Assembly (NCBI GenBank): GCA_029204225.1
Contig: CM055109.1
Coordinates: 38,454,632-38,518,631, forward strand
DNA: 64,000 nucleotides
Source of the DNA: Diphasiastrum complanatum
Lineage: Eukaryota > Streptophyta > Lycopodiopsida > Lycopodiales > Lycopodiaceae
Direction: 5' to 3'
This document shows, in pieces, positions 37,320 through 47,679 of this stretch. The stretch's first letter is position 1. Every line of letters starts with the position of its first letter. A program made the position numbers and the translations under genes. The notes under the pieces are model-generated. The model was given only the letters and a program-made list of their open reading frames with translations, did not search any database and was not told the origin of the DNA.

Positions 37320-37337
37320 TCCCAGCAGACGCACCAA
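37320..37337 (-). promoter_or_regulatory. Primer-binding site of the Tat-like element
   Basis: Directly beside the right (5' in coding sense) LTR the minus strand reads TTGGTGCGTCTGCTGGGA and continues GTCGAA. TGG plus an acceptor-stem-like stretch and a T-arm-like GGGAGTCGAA is what complementarity to a tRNA 3' end produces. It resembles the CTGCTGGGGA-type (tRNA-Arg) sites I recall for Ogre elements. The tRNA is not assigned here. Confidence 0.6.
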
Positions 37338-40300
37338 TGTTAGGGCCATTTTTTACGAGGGGGTGGTCTAGCCAAAACGTCCTAAAAGGGTCAAGGGGAC
37401 CCACCTCTAATGGCGGTTCGGCCCTACGTGAGCAACAAAGGGTTTGCCACTTCCAACCCTGATGGCCTTCTCTATTTCCCCGTGCTCCCCAACCGATGAG
37501 AGTTTTTCATGCTCTCAAAGATACGGTTGCAAGGAGGGGGTGCTAGTACTTTTGGCTGCAATGATTCACTAGCTTTCTAGGGTCACGGTTCCGTAGAACT
37601 TCTGATCACTAATTCGTGTTAGGGCCTTGCTAATATCTCTTTCCCCATTGAATTCGGTTTACAGTTAGTAAAAATCTTACACGGGCTAGAAACCGATTTA
37701 CTGTCTATGATGTGCTCGTGGGGTGCAAGTTATACGCACCGCTTTGTTTGCTAAGCGGCGGTATTTTCGCCGACCGCTGGGTGTAGGTATTTCGCTAGAC
37801 AGTACCGACGACGGGTGTGACTAGTGCGACGCTTTAACCAAGGTGGTGTTTTTCAACCACGGATGGTGGACGGCCCGCTTTGGTGTTTCATAGAGGTCGG
37901 GTCCAGCTGACACACTTCATAAATGACGAAAATAAAATGCTTCTGAACTTTGACGGTTTATTGCGGTTTAAACTATCAGTTCTATCTTAGACAAGCATAG
38001 AGTAAAACACATTCACCTTTTAACACTGTATCCATATAAGTAATTCCAAACCATGTTAATAAAACCTGGTTACAAGCGTTCTTGCTTTCACTAAATGTCG
38101 ATAACCGAAAATCAATCATTCCCTTAATTAACCCCACAACATATGACATTCATTACTATAATTCTCAACTGAACTCTAGTTCATGCTTAAAAACCCGATT
38201 CACTACCAAACCTTACAAGTAGTCACCAATGTAAATGAGTACAACTGAAAATTACAACCATCAGCAACACTTAAATTTGTAGGACCTCGGAAAAACTTGA
38301 CGTAATTAGTCCCTCAACAAGCTTACTTCCCTAGACCATTCATAACAACCTCCTTCAAAGTGTAAAACCCTATCTTACACATCTCACATCCCATTCCAAT
38401 CTGAGTTAAGAGCTTACAAACAGAACTTCAAGAAATGGAAGTGACTAGAAAGAAAGTTCAAGTCAAAAACTCACCTCAATGTGCAATTAGGTAGCCGTTG
38501 CGTGGAAACTCTAGTCATGAACCTTGTAGCAAAAATCAGAGCCAGGCATGTTGACGCAGTTTTCTCCACTTTACGCATGTCCAATCGAGTTGGTGTAAGA
38601 AGAGAAAATGAAGAAAATGACAGTCTCTGAAATAAGAACGATGCGATTGAAATGTTAACGGTTCAGTTGAGAGAAAACTGAACCGAAAGTCTGTAAAAAA
38701 AAAAAATAGGCCAGAAAGATGCAATGGCTAAAAAAATCAGCAACCCATCACTCACACCAAGCCCTCAGGCAAACCATCCCACTCATCCAAGATGTAAGCC
38801 TACTAGTATGACAATGGACAACAACCAACCAACCAACCCTCACCATGAAATCACTCTCAACAAAAGCAATTCTCTCAACACATTACTCTCAACACACATT
38901 TTACACACACCCCCTCAACACTAATTCTCAACACTAACTCTCAAACCAAATCACAAACACCCAACCTATCCATTGTTATCAACTACAAATGAGTCTACTC
39001 TCAATCCACTAACAAGCATTCAACCCCAAACATCCATCACTCCACAAGCAACTATGCAAGACAATACTTGTACCAATGCATAAGCATACTATAAGGCAAA
39101 ACCACATTTAACCATCCATCAAACCAAACTTACAAGGAATCAAACCTACTCATCAACAAAGATCTCTCAAGCAAGCACCCATCTTCCAAAAGCTTTCAAC
39201 TCTAAAAAACTCTCAACCAACATCACATCAAACTATCACATCATCATCTAACTCACCCAACTATCAATCAACTATCAATCAACTACTAATCAACTATATC
39301 AATCAACTATCAATCAACTATATCTTAACACAAAGAGTGGCCTCTTTTTATAGTAAATCCCAAGTGTCACCCTTCAAAATGAGGCTTTGCCAATTTTCAT
39401 GCCCTTCAAGCCCTTTTGTCCATTTGTACAACACCCATTGGCAAGTATATCAAGTGGCCTCCTTGAGGGTGTAGGGGTTGGTGCCATTTAAAGCCCGCTT
39501 CCAAAACTAGCCAAGATGCCCTCTTAGTCAAAAGCTAGAGAAAATATCGTTTAGGCCCTCTAGGTCCTAAAGTCTTGTTTTCATTTATTATCCAAAAGGT
39601 GGGTGAGGACTTTTGTCAAGCCCCTATTCCACCTAAGGTGCCCTCCATTTCCTTGGTCCTTGTCCTTTGTTCCTTTTAGCCCTTCATTTGGTTTTTCTTT
39701 CCTTTGTAGCAGGTACGGCCCTTGGCTTTTGGTTTCTCGGGATTACCGACTGATTTGCGTATTTTGCCCATTTCCCGTAATTTGCCCAATTTTACTCGTT
39801 AGGATTTCTGCAAGTTTTCAGTATTGCCCATAATTCACAGCTTGGGTTTTGCCCGATAAATATTTTTCTTTGATGGCTCTTTGACTGAAGTTGACTTTTC
39901 CAACATTCATGACTAGGGCTCCCACAACAACACGGTTTCCCTGAAAATTACACTGAGTGATCATATATTAGAAAAAAATGGACTCAGTATATGGTGAGAT
40001 TTTAGCACGGTCATACCGGCTATTTTTTACAACTGGCCATTTTTTTTTTTGAAAAGCCGTAAAATATTTACCGGCCATTTCTAAGGCCGCAAAATTTGCT
40101 CTAGCCTCATTTAGGGTGGGCTGGGACCCAATTCTAGGTGGGCCGGCACTTTTGGCTCGGTCTTACAAAACTTGACCACAAAATATTTTTGACGGTTTTT
40201 TTGAAAGTCAGTTCCTTACTTTTAAACTGTGTCTAGCCACTTTAGGGCGGGCTGGGACCCAGTTCTAAGGCAAATTTGTGCCAATTTTTCTCTAATAACC

Positions 40301-40385
40301 GGGTTTTACATGCCGATTTTTTCAATTATTGCAAACTTAAACTTCAATATTAGCCCGATTTTCTGTGTGAAAATATCGGCTAACA
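37338..40385 (-). repeat. LTR of the Tat-like element (right copy; 5' LTR in coding sense)
   Basis: Begins TGTTAGGGCC and ends CTAACA at 40385, followed by TCGGAA, the duplicated target. Confidence 0.92.
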
Positions 40386-40690
40386 TCGGAATTTTCATTT
40401 TTTTTCGCAAAATTTTTGCTTTTAGCTCCTGATATCGTTCTCAAGCACGCTCTTTCATCTTTCGAGCTTCCGCCCTCTCACAGTGCGCTCGAGTCTGATA
40501 CCGCCTGCTGTGCAATATCGCTTTTGAACGCGCATCTCTTTTCTGTAAATAATCTTTGTAGATCTTGCACTCGAAACCGATATTCAGTGCTGGTATTGAT
40601 CTCAAGTGCCTTTTCATCGCAAATTTTTTGTTTTGATCCACTTTTGTTTTGTTCAAACTTCTTTTTGTTAATTTTCTTCTTCCGAGAAAG

Positions 40691-42810
40691 ATGGCCAGAA
40701 CCAAATCCACCGCCCGTGCCATCACCATTGTACAGCCATCCCATTCCCTTGTTCCCCCTAGTACTGGCCGTAGGCATGGCAGGAAGCAGGTCTGGCTGAG
40801 GGAGATTAGAAAACTCCATAAATCAACTGAATTGTTGATCCCTAGAGCTCCTTTCGGCCGATCTGTATGGAATGTCACTCTGTCACTTGGGCTGGAAGTT
40901 CGTTTTGCCGTGACAGCCATGCAGGCCTTGCAAGGTGCTGCAGAAGATTTTTTGTCCCAGTTTTTTGAGGATACTTGTCTTTTGGTAGTGCATGGTAAGC
41001 GTGTCACCATCATGCCAAAGGATTTTGTCATTCTCAAAAGGCTTCAGGACAGATATTCTTGTCTGCATGTTGATAATGCCAGCACCTCCAGAGACCTGCC
41101 TCTGGATAGAACCAATGTGCCTACTACCTCTAGGAGGAAGAGAAAGCAGGTTGTCCCCAAGAAGGCTGGATCTCGAAGGCCAGCTACTTCCCTTCCTCCT
41201 AGATGTATCCCGGCCAAGAGACCCCATGTCTTCTTGAGCTCTGAGTCAGATGTTGGAGAATCTGACTCAGATCGAGAATCTTCACTCAGTCCTCCTCCTG
41301 TTATTCATCTAGCTCCTCATCAAGTTTCATCACCAAAAGTGTTGATTACCCAAGAGGAGCTAGACAGAGTAAAAGAGAAATCTATAAATATTCTTTCCAC
41401 TTCTGTTTTCACTCCTGTACATAATGTTTTTGTGAGAATTTCATACAATTCAGCCCAGGTTTTTTTTTATTCTGACCATTATAATCAATATGAAACCTAC
41501 CGAACTTACAAAATTGATCTTCTCGGCAACTTTTTTTATTGTTTTTCTTCCAGGTACATATAGAAGCTTTAGATTAGGTCCCAAATTTTGTGTCAAGCTA
41601 AAAGATAAGAACTCATTAATTTCAGACGCAATAGTAGAGGCTGGAGTTTCTTTTTTGCAGAATAGTATTAGTTTCGATTTCCATGGTACAGTTTTTGTAG
41701 TTAGTCCATTTTTCATGGGAGCGGTAAAGACAAAAGAAGCCAGTTTTGAGAAGGCTGTCTATTTTATCGAGTGCAGTCCTATGGCAAAATTTTATTTGAT
41801 TCCATATGAAAATAAGTAAGGATTGCTCTTTTGTTTTTGTTGCTTTAATCTGGATTGTTGCATGCCTCATTGCTTTGATAAGAACGGAATTTTTTCATAA
41901 ATATGAATTTAACAATATTTGTATCTTGGTTGTTGCAGTCGGCATTGGAGCCTAAACATTTTTTTTGTAGAGATAAATAAGGAGGGAGTATCAAATTTTC
42001 TATGTGTAAAATTAAACTCAGTTGCAAATACACATAGAGAATTTGATTCTCTACTTCATGATGTCGTTCGGAAAATACCGACAATGGCAACTTCAATTGG
42101 AGATATAACCATTAAATCTCTCAAGGTATATTCAATTTATCTCTGATATGCATTTATTCTTTTTTTAATTCAAATGTATCATCATAGCATAAATAAATTT
42201 TTTACTATAATATCACTAATTTTTGTTCTATATATGCAGTGTGTACAGCAAAATGACGCTTTTAGTTATGCATGGTTCGTCGTGTACAATACAAAGCTAT
42301 TTTTTGAATGGTATAATTTACAAACGGATGTAGATATTGAAAAAGTAATATTCTATTCATTTGTAGTTCATTTCATTTTGATTCATATTTTATTACTATC
42401 ATTGTTTGTAATTTGCTGATTCTCGTGTTTTGTGATGACAGTTCACTCTTGAGCCGTATACTCCTGATGACGTATATAGATTTCGGCAAGAGTTGATCAG
42501 AAACTTTGCCCAGTACGGTGTAAGCGTTGCACCTGCGCTTGCACCGGCAATTGAGGGCCCTCAAAAGGAAGCTGCTCCTGCCTTAACAGCCTTTCGGGTT
42601 GTTCAGGATGCGAATCTTATTTTATATGATAAAAAAGGAATAAAAGTCCTTCCTAATACAGAGGAAGGCAATTTTGTAGCAGATATTCCTCTTGTCTTAA
42701 AAGGCATTGAGGCCCTTCCCAGAACAGAGGAGGGCGAGATTATAGAAGGAGCTGTTGCTTTATCAGTTCTTAATACTGATATAGAAAATATAGAAAAATT
42801 GATTGAATAG
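40691..42810 (+). CDS. Divergent histone H3 fused to an inactive Ulp1/C48-like protease domain
   Basis: Exon 1 (from the ATG at 40691) encodes MARTKSTAR, the start of an H3 tail with Lys4 context kept, but the rest of the tail is short and lacks the usual K9/K14/K27/K36 contexts. A full histone fold follows (residues about 36-121): LREIRKLHKSTELLI, LQGAAEDFLSQFFEDTCL, KRVTIMPKD. Loop 1 has canonical H3 length, unlike CENH3. Then come a basic stretch (about 148-177) and an acidic SSESDVGESDSDRESS. Exons 41554-41815, 41939-42125, 42240-42344 and 42442-42810 join in phase and give a Ulp1-like core: FYLIPYEN, RHWSLNIFF (His retained), FLCVKLNS (Asp to Asn) and CVQQNDAFSYAWFVV (Gln retained; the D-C-G site reads S-Y-A). 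The exon 1-2 joint is unresolved: the obvious donor (CAG/GTTTTT at 41459) is out of phase with the acceptor at 41553. Leader and TATA box are separated by the gypsy element. Confidence 0.75.
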
Positions 42811-42918
42811 AGATCTATTTGTAAATAGAGAGACATAAAAAAAAGATACAATCATTTTACTTGTAAACAACCCGTTTATGGATTTTTTTTTTATTGATAT
42901 CACAGTAGATTCTTACAA

Positions 42919-43910
42919 TCAGCTTGTGTCCATAGTCTTATAAAGAATTTGATAACGGAAGCACATGGAAGAAATTTTAATTCTGCATTCTATTTCTCCA
43001 TCTGATCTTTTGTCCCAGCCTTCATCCATAAGTTCAGATAATAAACTATCTGATAAATTTTTGCATACAAACATAGTTGGGGTTTTGTGTATATTTATAC
43101 TTGAAAAGAAATCCACAAATATATTCAAGGAAATAAACCAACTCAATTTGACTGTTTTTGATCTCGTGCTCATTTTTAATGAATTTTTTACATCATTATA
43201 TATCTTGCAATGAAATGATTCTGAAACTGTAGTATCTAGTGCAATCCATTCATTACTTTCAAAGCTAGGTAATGGAATTGGTACTAATTGTCCAAAATTT
43301 TCTTTTGTATCAGGAATGTACATTGATTCATAAAAAAAAAAATTCCACCATCAGCTAGATCTTTTGCAGTTCTACCTCGATATTGCAGCTGTCCAATATC
43401 AGTGTGAATAACATCTAACACACCTGCTAAAGATCCACTCGGCTCCCATTCATTTATGTTGGATGGATATAAATTTGCAAGAGAAAAATGATCAGATTCG
43501 CAAGTTTACTATTAGATATTTATGAATGACAAAAATCAAAGTATCAAAAATATCAATACTCATAGTTGCTTTTTTTGTGATCCTAACGGTAAAAATCCTT
43601 GCACATTTATCTCTGAATGCATATATACATGTTGGACTAGAATTTTAGAAATAGATTTTCCTCCTGATGATGTTCTGAAATCCAAAATTCTGGCCTTCCA
43701 ATAAGATTGAAATGATAGTTTTGACCTTTTCCTTTTTTGAAATGCTCCTCTTGATGATAGATGCATCAAAACCCAAGAGTTTTTTGAATATTTTCTTGGC
43801 ACCCATAATCCATTATCATCTGTCTCGTTGAATAGAAGCATAGAGTCGATTGAGGAGCATGGCTTCCTTGATGGCGCCATTCGTAATTTGCATGCAAAAA
43901 TCTGAAACAA
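42919..43910 (-). CDS. Gene B of the DNA transposon, unrecognised
   Basis: Two minus-strand blocks. The upstream one (43910-43560) contains SMLLFNETDDNGLWVPRKYS and SYWKARILDFRTSSGGKS. The downstream one runs from about 43500 to 42919 and includes HFSLANLYPSNINEWEPSGS, IGQLQYRGRTAKDLADGG and, after a T-run where the frame may slip (about 43335), YIPDTKENFGQLVPIPL and LLSELMDEGWDKRSDGEIE. The residue mix is that of a folded protein, but no family is recognised. An intron probably separates the blocks; its borders are unclear. It is convergent with the histone/Ulp1-like gene (108-bp gap). Confidence 0.45.
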
Positions 43911-44316
43911 TGAGCTATAAATCTGAAAATTTTTGTAGACAAAAAGCCATAAATCTGAAAAAAAGTGTTGGCAAAAATTCGAAACACTGATCTATTTGGC
44001 GTCACAAACTAACTCTAGTTATCCCTATTAATCATGGTTTGGCAATGCATATACATTAATGGTACATCAATTTTCTCATCTCAACCATCTGTCATATTCA
44101 ATTTCAATATTTTTGGGTCTCTTCGGACAGTGATGAGCTGGAAGGGCAGGCCTCATCAACCAATAGCATTTCCACATGCTGCCCGACGAAACAACAATAT
44201 ATTTAAAAAGTTTTCATTTTATTTATATTTGGAAAATTCTACGTTACGTAGAACCTCAAAGCTAAGGTTTCAATTGGTCCACATGGCAACGAAAATAAAA
44301 TAAAAAATAAAAAAAC
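43911..44316. other. Subterminal region of the DNA transposon, no gene
   Basis: AT-rich sequence between gene B and the right inverted repeat. It contains the palindrome-like CTACGTTACGTAG near 44240. No coding signature was seen. Confidence 0.5.
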
Positions 44317-44360
44317 ATCTTTTTCAAAGGCCCTCATCGGGCTCTAAGTTTCTCTAATGA
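44317..44360. repeat. Right terminal inverted repeat of the DNA transposon
   Basis: TTTCTCTAATGA at 44349-44360 is the exact reverse complement of 19299-19310. The inner part (GGCCCTCATCGGGC) mirrors the GC-rich block of the left end with mismatches. Confidence 0.75.
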
Positions 44361-45209
44361 TTGTTTGTCTACGTAATCATTGTAGTACTGATGATTTCAA
44401 AGTTAGTTACTATAAGATCGAACGTGATTTCTATCACTATTGTTTTGTTTGAAATTGATAGACGTAGTCATGCATAGAGAAAAAGGAAGATAGTTTATTC
44501 CGCCACGCACGAAAAGTTTTCTTTCTAGACACTCGAATTATTTTCGAGTTTGTTTCTTTTTGAGTTCAACCTATCTTTTGCACGCCTCCAGATGGATTCT
44601 CAAAGTAAAGCTGGTCTTATCGTAGACAAGTTGATGGATCCAATTATCATTTGTGGAAATTTAAGATGAAGACCTTGCTAATTGCCATCGAATTATGGGA
44701 TGTTGTTATAGGTACAGAAGTAAAACCTGAAGACGACGACTCAAGGTAGAAATCAACCGACGGTAAAGCTTTCGCGCTTATTATCCTCAATATATTAGAT
44801 ACACGGATTGGACACGTAGCTGAAGCTAAAACATCAAGAGACATTTGGGACATCCTAAACTTACTATATGATGTGAGGGACGTAACTACTAAGTTACATC
44901 TACGAAGGAAATTCTTCACATTCAAGATGTCTACTGGTGATTCTCTTCGGAGACACATTAACCAGTTTAAGAATCTCTTGCAACAGATGGCCGCTATCGG
45001 ATCAGTCATAGACGATCAAGACGCAATTATAACATTGCTTTCAAGTTTGCCCTCTACATATGAGAACTGGGTGATGATCATATCGACACACTCAGATTTA
45101 ACTCTTACTAGAGTTATCACTATGTTGCTGCAAGAAGACAATAGAAGAAGTCAAAACACTTCGTCTACTTCCTCTTCTCAAGCTCTATATATCAACAAAG
45201 GCTCTAAGC
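44361..45209 (+). pseudogene. Leader and gag (UBN2-type) of copia2, first part
   Basis: After an AT-rich leader, gag starts at 44592 (MDSQSKAGLIVDKLMD). A one-base shift then leads to SNYHLWKFKMKTLLIAIELW, the standard start of plant copia gag. There is a stop near 44746, then an open stretch including SRDIWDILNLLYDVRDVTT, LRRHINQFKNLLQQM and LLSSLPSTYENWVM, all typical of the UBN2/gag-polypeptide domain. The frame ends at GSKL where copia1 has inserted; it resumes at 51484 with the zinc knuckle. It is the same sense as the pol at 51.5-55.0 kb. Confidence 0.85.
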
Positions 45210-45938
45210 TGTGAAGTTTTTAGCACGTGTGAACTTCACCACACACCTACAAGATCTTACTGAGGTGTTGTGATTGCACAAGATTGATCAAAGAACAGTA
45301 TGCCTGAAAAATCTAAGGCAAGAGCACAATGGCATACATATGATGAAAAAATCTAACTCTTCACTATGAGAAATGAATGTCAGAAATAATTCTAAGTATT
45401 CAGTATGGGAAAAAGAGGTTGCTCTTGGGTAGAGAGAGAAAATCATACATAGGAAACTCGAGTAGAGAGAGAATGAGTCCAAAATACCAAAATCTCAATA
45501 TTCACAATATGGCAAAACATGCCCAGCTTTCCCTACATGAGAGAGACTCGAACTCCTACAATGGAGTTGCATGGAAAGTCCACTTAACTGAACTAATTCA
45601 ACTACTAGAGATCCACATGTGTAACTGCATGCATGTATGGTGCATGTACCACATGTCAACTCATAAAATTGCCTAGACATGTGTAGATCACATAAACTAC
45701 TTTGCATGTTGCATGCACTGATTGCATGTGGCTTGAATGCATACAATAAGACTTTGCATGCTATCAAAACATCTGCATGTCATCATAATTGAACCTATCT
45801 AACTCAAATTTGAGCTAGACTAGAAGGATATGTGCTCAATTTACACTCCTTATATGTACAACATGAAATCTAGTGGAAATTATCATGGACATGACCCCAA
45901 ACTCGAGATAGGAAGATAATAATTTAACAATCTTCACA
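45210..45938 (-). repeat. copia1 LTR (left copy; 3' LTR in coding sense)
   Basis: 729 bp, nearly identical to 50750-51478. Open frames in both LTRs are non-coding. ACTTTGCATG and related TGCATG words recur in the second half. Confidence 0.93.
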
Positions 45939-45992
45939 CTCCTCCTTAAAATTTACGTTCCTATCAACATAGATTTCGAAATTAGGCCAAGG

Positions 45993-47598
45993 TTAGACCT
46001 CATCTTCATAAAGACATTCTTGAGTAGGCTTGGTGAGAAGATCTACAATACAATCTGAAGATGAAACATGCTCCAATGAGATCTCTCTTTCAATGAATTT
46101 TTCTCTTACAAAATGATGAGCTACTTCAATATGCTTGCTCCTTGCATGAAAGACTAGATTATTTGCAAGAGCCTGAGCAGAAATGTTATTATTCTTGATA
46201 ATTGGTAAATCTTCATCTGCATAACACTTAAGTTTCAAAAGTAGCCTTTTGATCCATAAAACCTCCTTTGTTGTGGTTGTACGAGATTTGTATTCAACTT
46301 CACAAGATGATAAAGAAATAGTTGACTGCTTCTTTGATAGCAAAGAAACCAAATTTCCTCCAAGAAATATAGTGTAAGCACTTGTGGATTTTCTATCCAA
46401 CCTATCTCCAGCAAAATCTGAATCTAAAAAATCAATCAAAGTCAGATCTTCTCCTTCATAGTATAGTCCATAATCCAAGGTAGAAGATATATACCTTAAG
46501 ACTCTTTTAGCCAACTTCCAATGATATAACTTTGGATCCTGCATGTGTTGACTTAGCTTATGAACACAAAAGCTTAGATCAGGCCCAGTCACTATTAAGT
46601 GAGCCAATAAGACTCCTATAAAGAGTGATGTCCTCAAAGGATTTTTTATCATTTTTAATAGGAACTTTTACAGTGTGCTCCATAGGTGTATCTATGCCTA
46701 AGGATTTTTCATCATCTTTAATAGGAACTTTTACAGTGTGCTCCATAGGTGTATCTATGCCTTTACAGGTCTCCATATGAAATTTTCTGAGCATGGAAAG
46801 TGCATATCTACTTTGGCTTATAAATGCATGACCTTTCCAAAAAACTATTTCAAGGCCAAGAATATAGTAAAAAACTCCTAAGTCCTGCATTTTAAACTCA
46901 GTACCAAGTGCATGCTTAGTTTCTTCAACTAACTTCTCACTGTTTCCACAAAGAATGATATCATCTACATAGATGAGAAGAATAAATACAAAGTTATCTA
47001 CAAACTTATAATACAGAGAAGGGTCATATTCACTTAGACAAAATCCGAGTGATATGTGATAAGAATTGAGCCTTGCATACCAAGACATTGGTACTTGTTT
47101 CAGTCCATACAGACTTTTGAACAAAAGACAAACTTTTGATTCATCACCTTCCTTCACAAAACCTGGAGGTTGCTCCATATAAATCTCCTCCTCAAGGTAA
47201 CCATTAAGAAATGCATTAGAAACATCATACTAAAACATACTCCATTTGTGAAAACATGCAAGAGAGATGAGTATTCGAATTGTTACCATCTTTGCGACTG
47301 GTGCAAAGGTATCTTCATAATCAAGACCATTACTCTGAGAGTAGCCTTTAGCACAAAGTCTTGCTTTATACTTATTGGTAGATCCATCATGATTATACTT
47401 GATTCTGAATACCCACTTACATTCGATCACATGCATGTTGTTTGGTGGCTCCACAAGCTCCCATGTGTTATTTGACATCAAGGCTTCAAATTCTTGGGTC
47501 ATTGCTTCAACCCAGTTCTTGGATTGAAAAGCTTCTTGGACATCCTTAGGCTGTTCATCTGATATAAAAAGTGCATGATAGGAAGTTTCACCTTCCAC
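45993..47598 (-). CDS. Reverse transcriptase and RNase H of copia1
   Basis: From 47598: NNTWELVEPPNNMHVIECKW and KARLCAKGYSQSNGLDYEDT (start of copia RT), a stop near 47230, AFLNGYLEEEIYMEQPPGF, LYGLKQVPMSWY and the catalytic LLIYVDDIIL (YVDD). Around 46760-46640 a 21-residue block containing GIDTPMEHTVKVPIK is present twice in tandem. RNase H continues in another frame to 45993: DSDFAGDRLDRKSTSAY, STISLSSCEVEYKSRTTTTK and HARSKHIEVAHHFVRE. Two interruptions (stop at 47230, shift near 46600) are the only obvious lesions. Confidence 0.9.
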
Positions 47599-47679
47599 TT
47601 GCCTTCTGTCTTCATCATATGTGAGCCTCCTTGGCTCAGATCTTGCTCGTGTAGATCTTCTTGGTGTGATAGCTTGAAT

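Larger units (their letters stand above)
25152..40385 (-). mobile_element. Tat/Ogre-like Ty3/gypsy LTR retrotransposon with 3-kb LTRs
   Basis: Direct LTRs at 25152-28171 (3020 bp) and 37338-40385 (3048 bp) both start TGTTAG and end CTAACA. The 6-bp sequence TCGGAA directly flanks both outer ends, a target duplication. By eye the LTRs differ by only a few percent, so the insertion is young relative to its host transposon. Coding sense is minus: a small leader ORF, gag with zinc knuckles, protease, reverse transcriptase/RNase H, integrase, a second RNase H-like domain and an extra 3' ORF. Long LTRs, a dual RNase H and a leader ORF fit the Tat/Ogre branch. Several frames carry stops or shifts, so it is unlikely to be autonomous. 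Confidence 0.9.
19299..44360 (+). mobile_element. TIR DNA transposon carrying transposase, gene A, histone H3/Ulp1-like gene and gene B
   Basis: The left end reads TCATTAGAGAAA (19299-19310) and the right end is its exact reverse complement (44349-44360). Inside each lies a second related block: GGGCCC...GGGCCC at 19315-19331, and on the reverse strand GCCCGATGAGGGCC near 44330-44343. Removing the nested gypsy element (25152-40385) and one 6-bp duplication leaves about 9.8 kb. It holds four genes in alternating orientation with convergent gaps of 30 and 108 bp and introns of roughly 90-200 bases, far more compact than the host context. Both flanks look like copia2 sequence. A target-site duplication is not clear (at most TT). 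Grouping the four genes as one element rests on the inverted repeats and the compact layout. Confidence 0.7.

Noticed and set aside
40691-41070. Centromeric histone CENH3
   Set aside because: LLIPRAPF and the DF after KRVTIMPK recall CENH3, but loop 1 has the canonical H3 length and the tail begins as ordinary H3. The gene also sits inside a transposon.
45211-45767. Open frames in the copia1 LTRs, duplicated at 50829-51308
   Set aside because: They occur in both LTR copies in both strands and have no family motifs.
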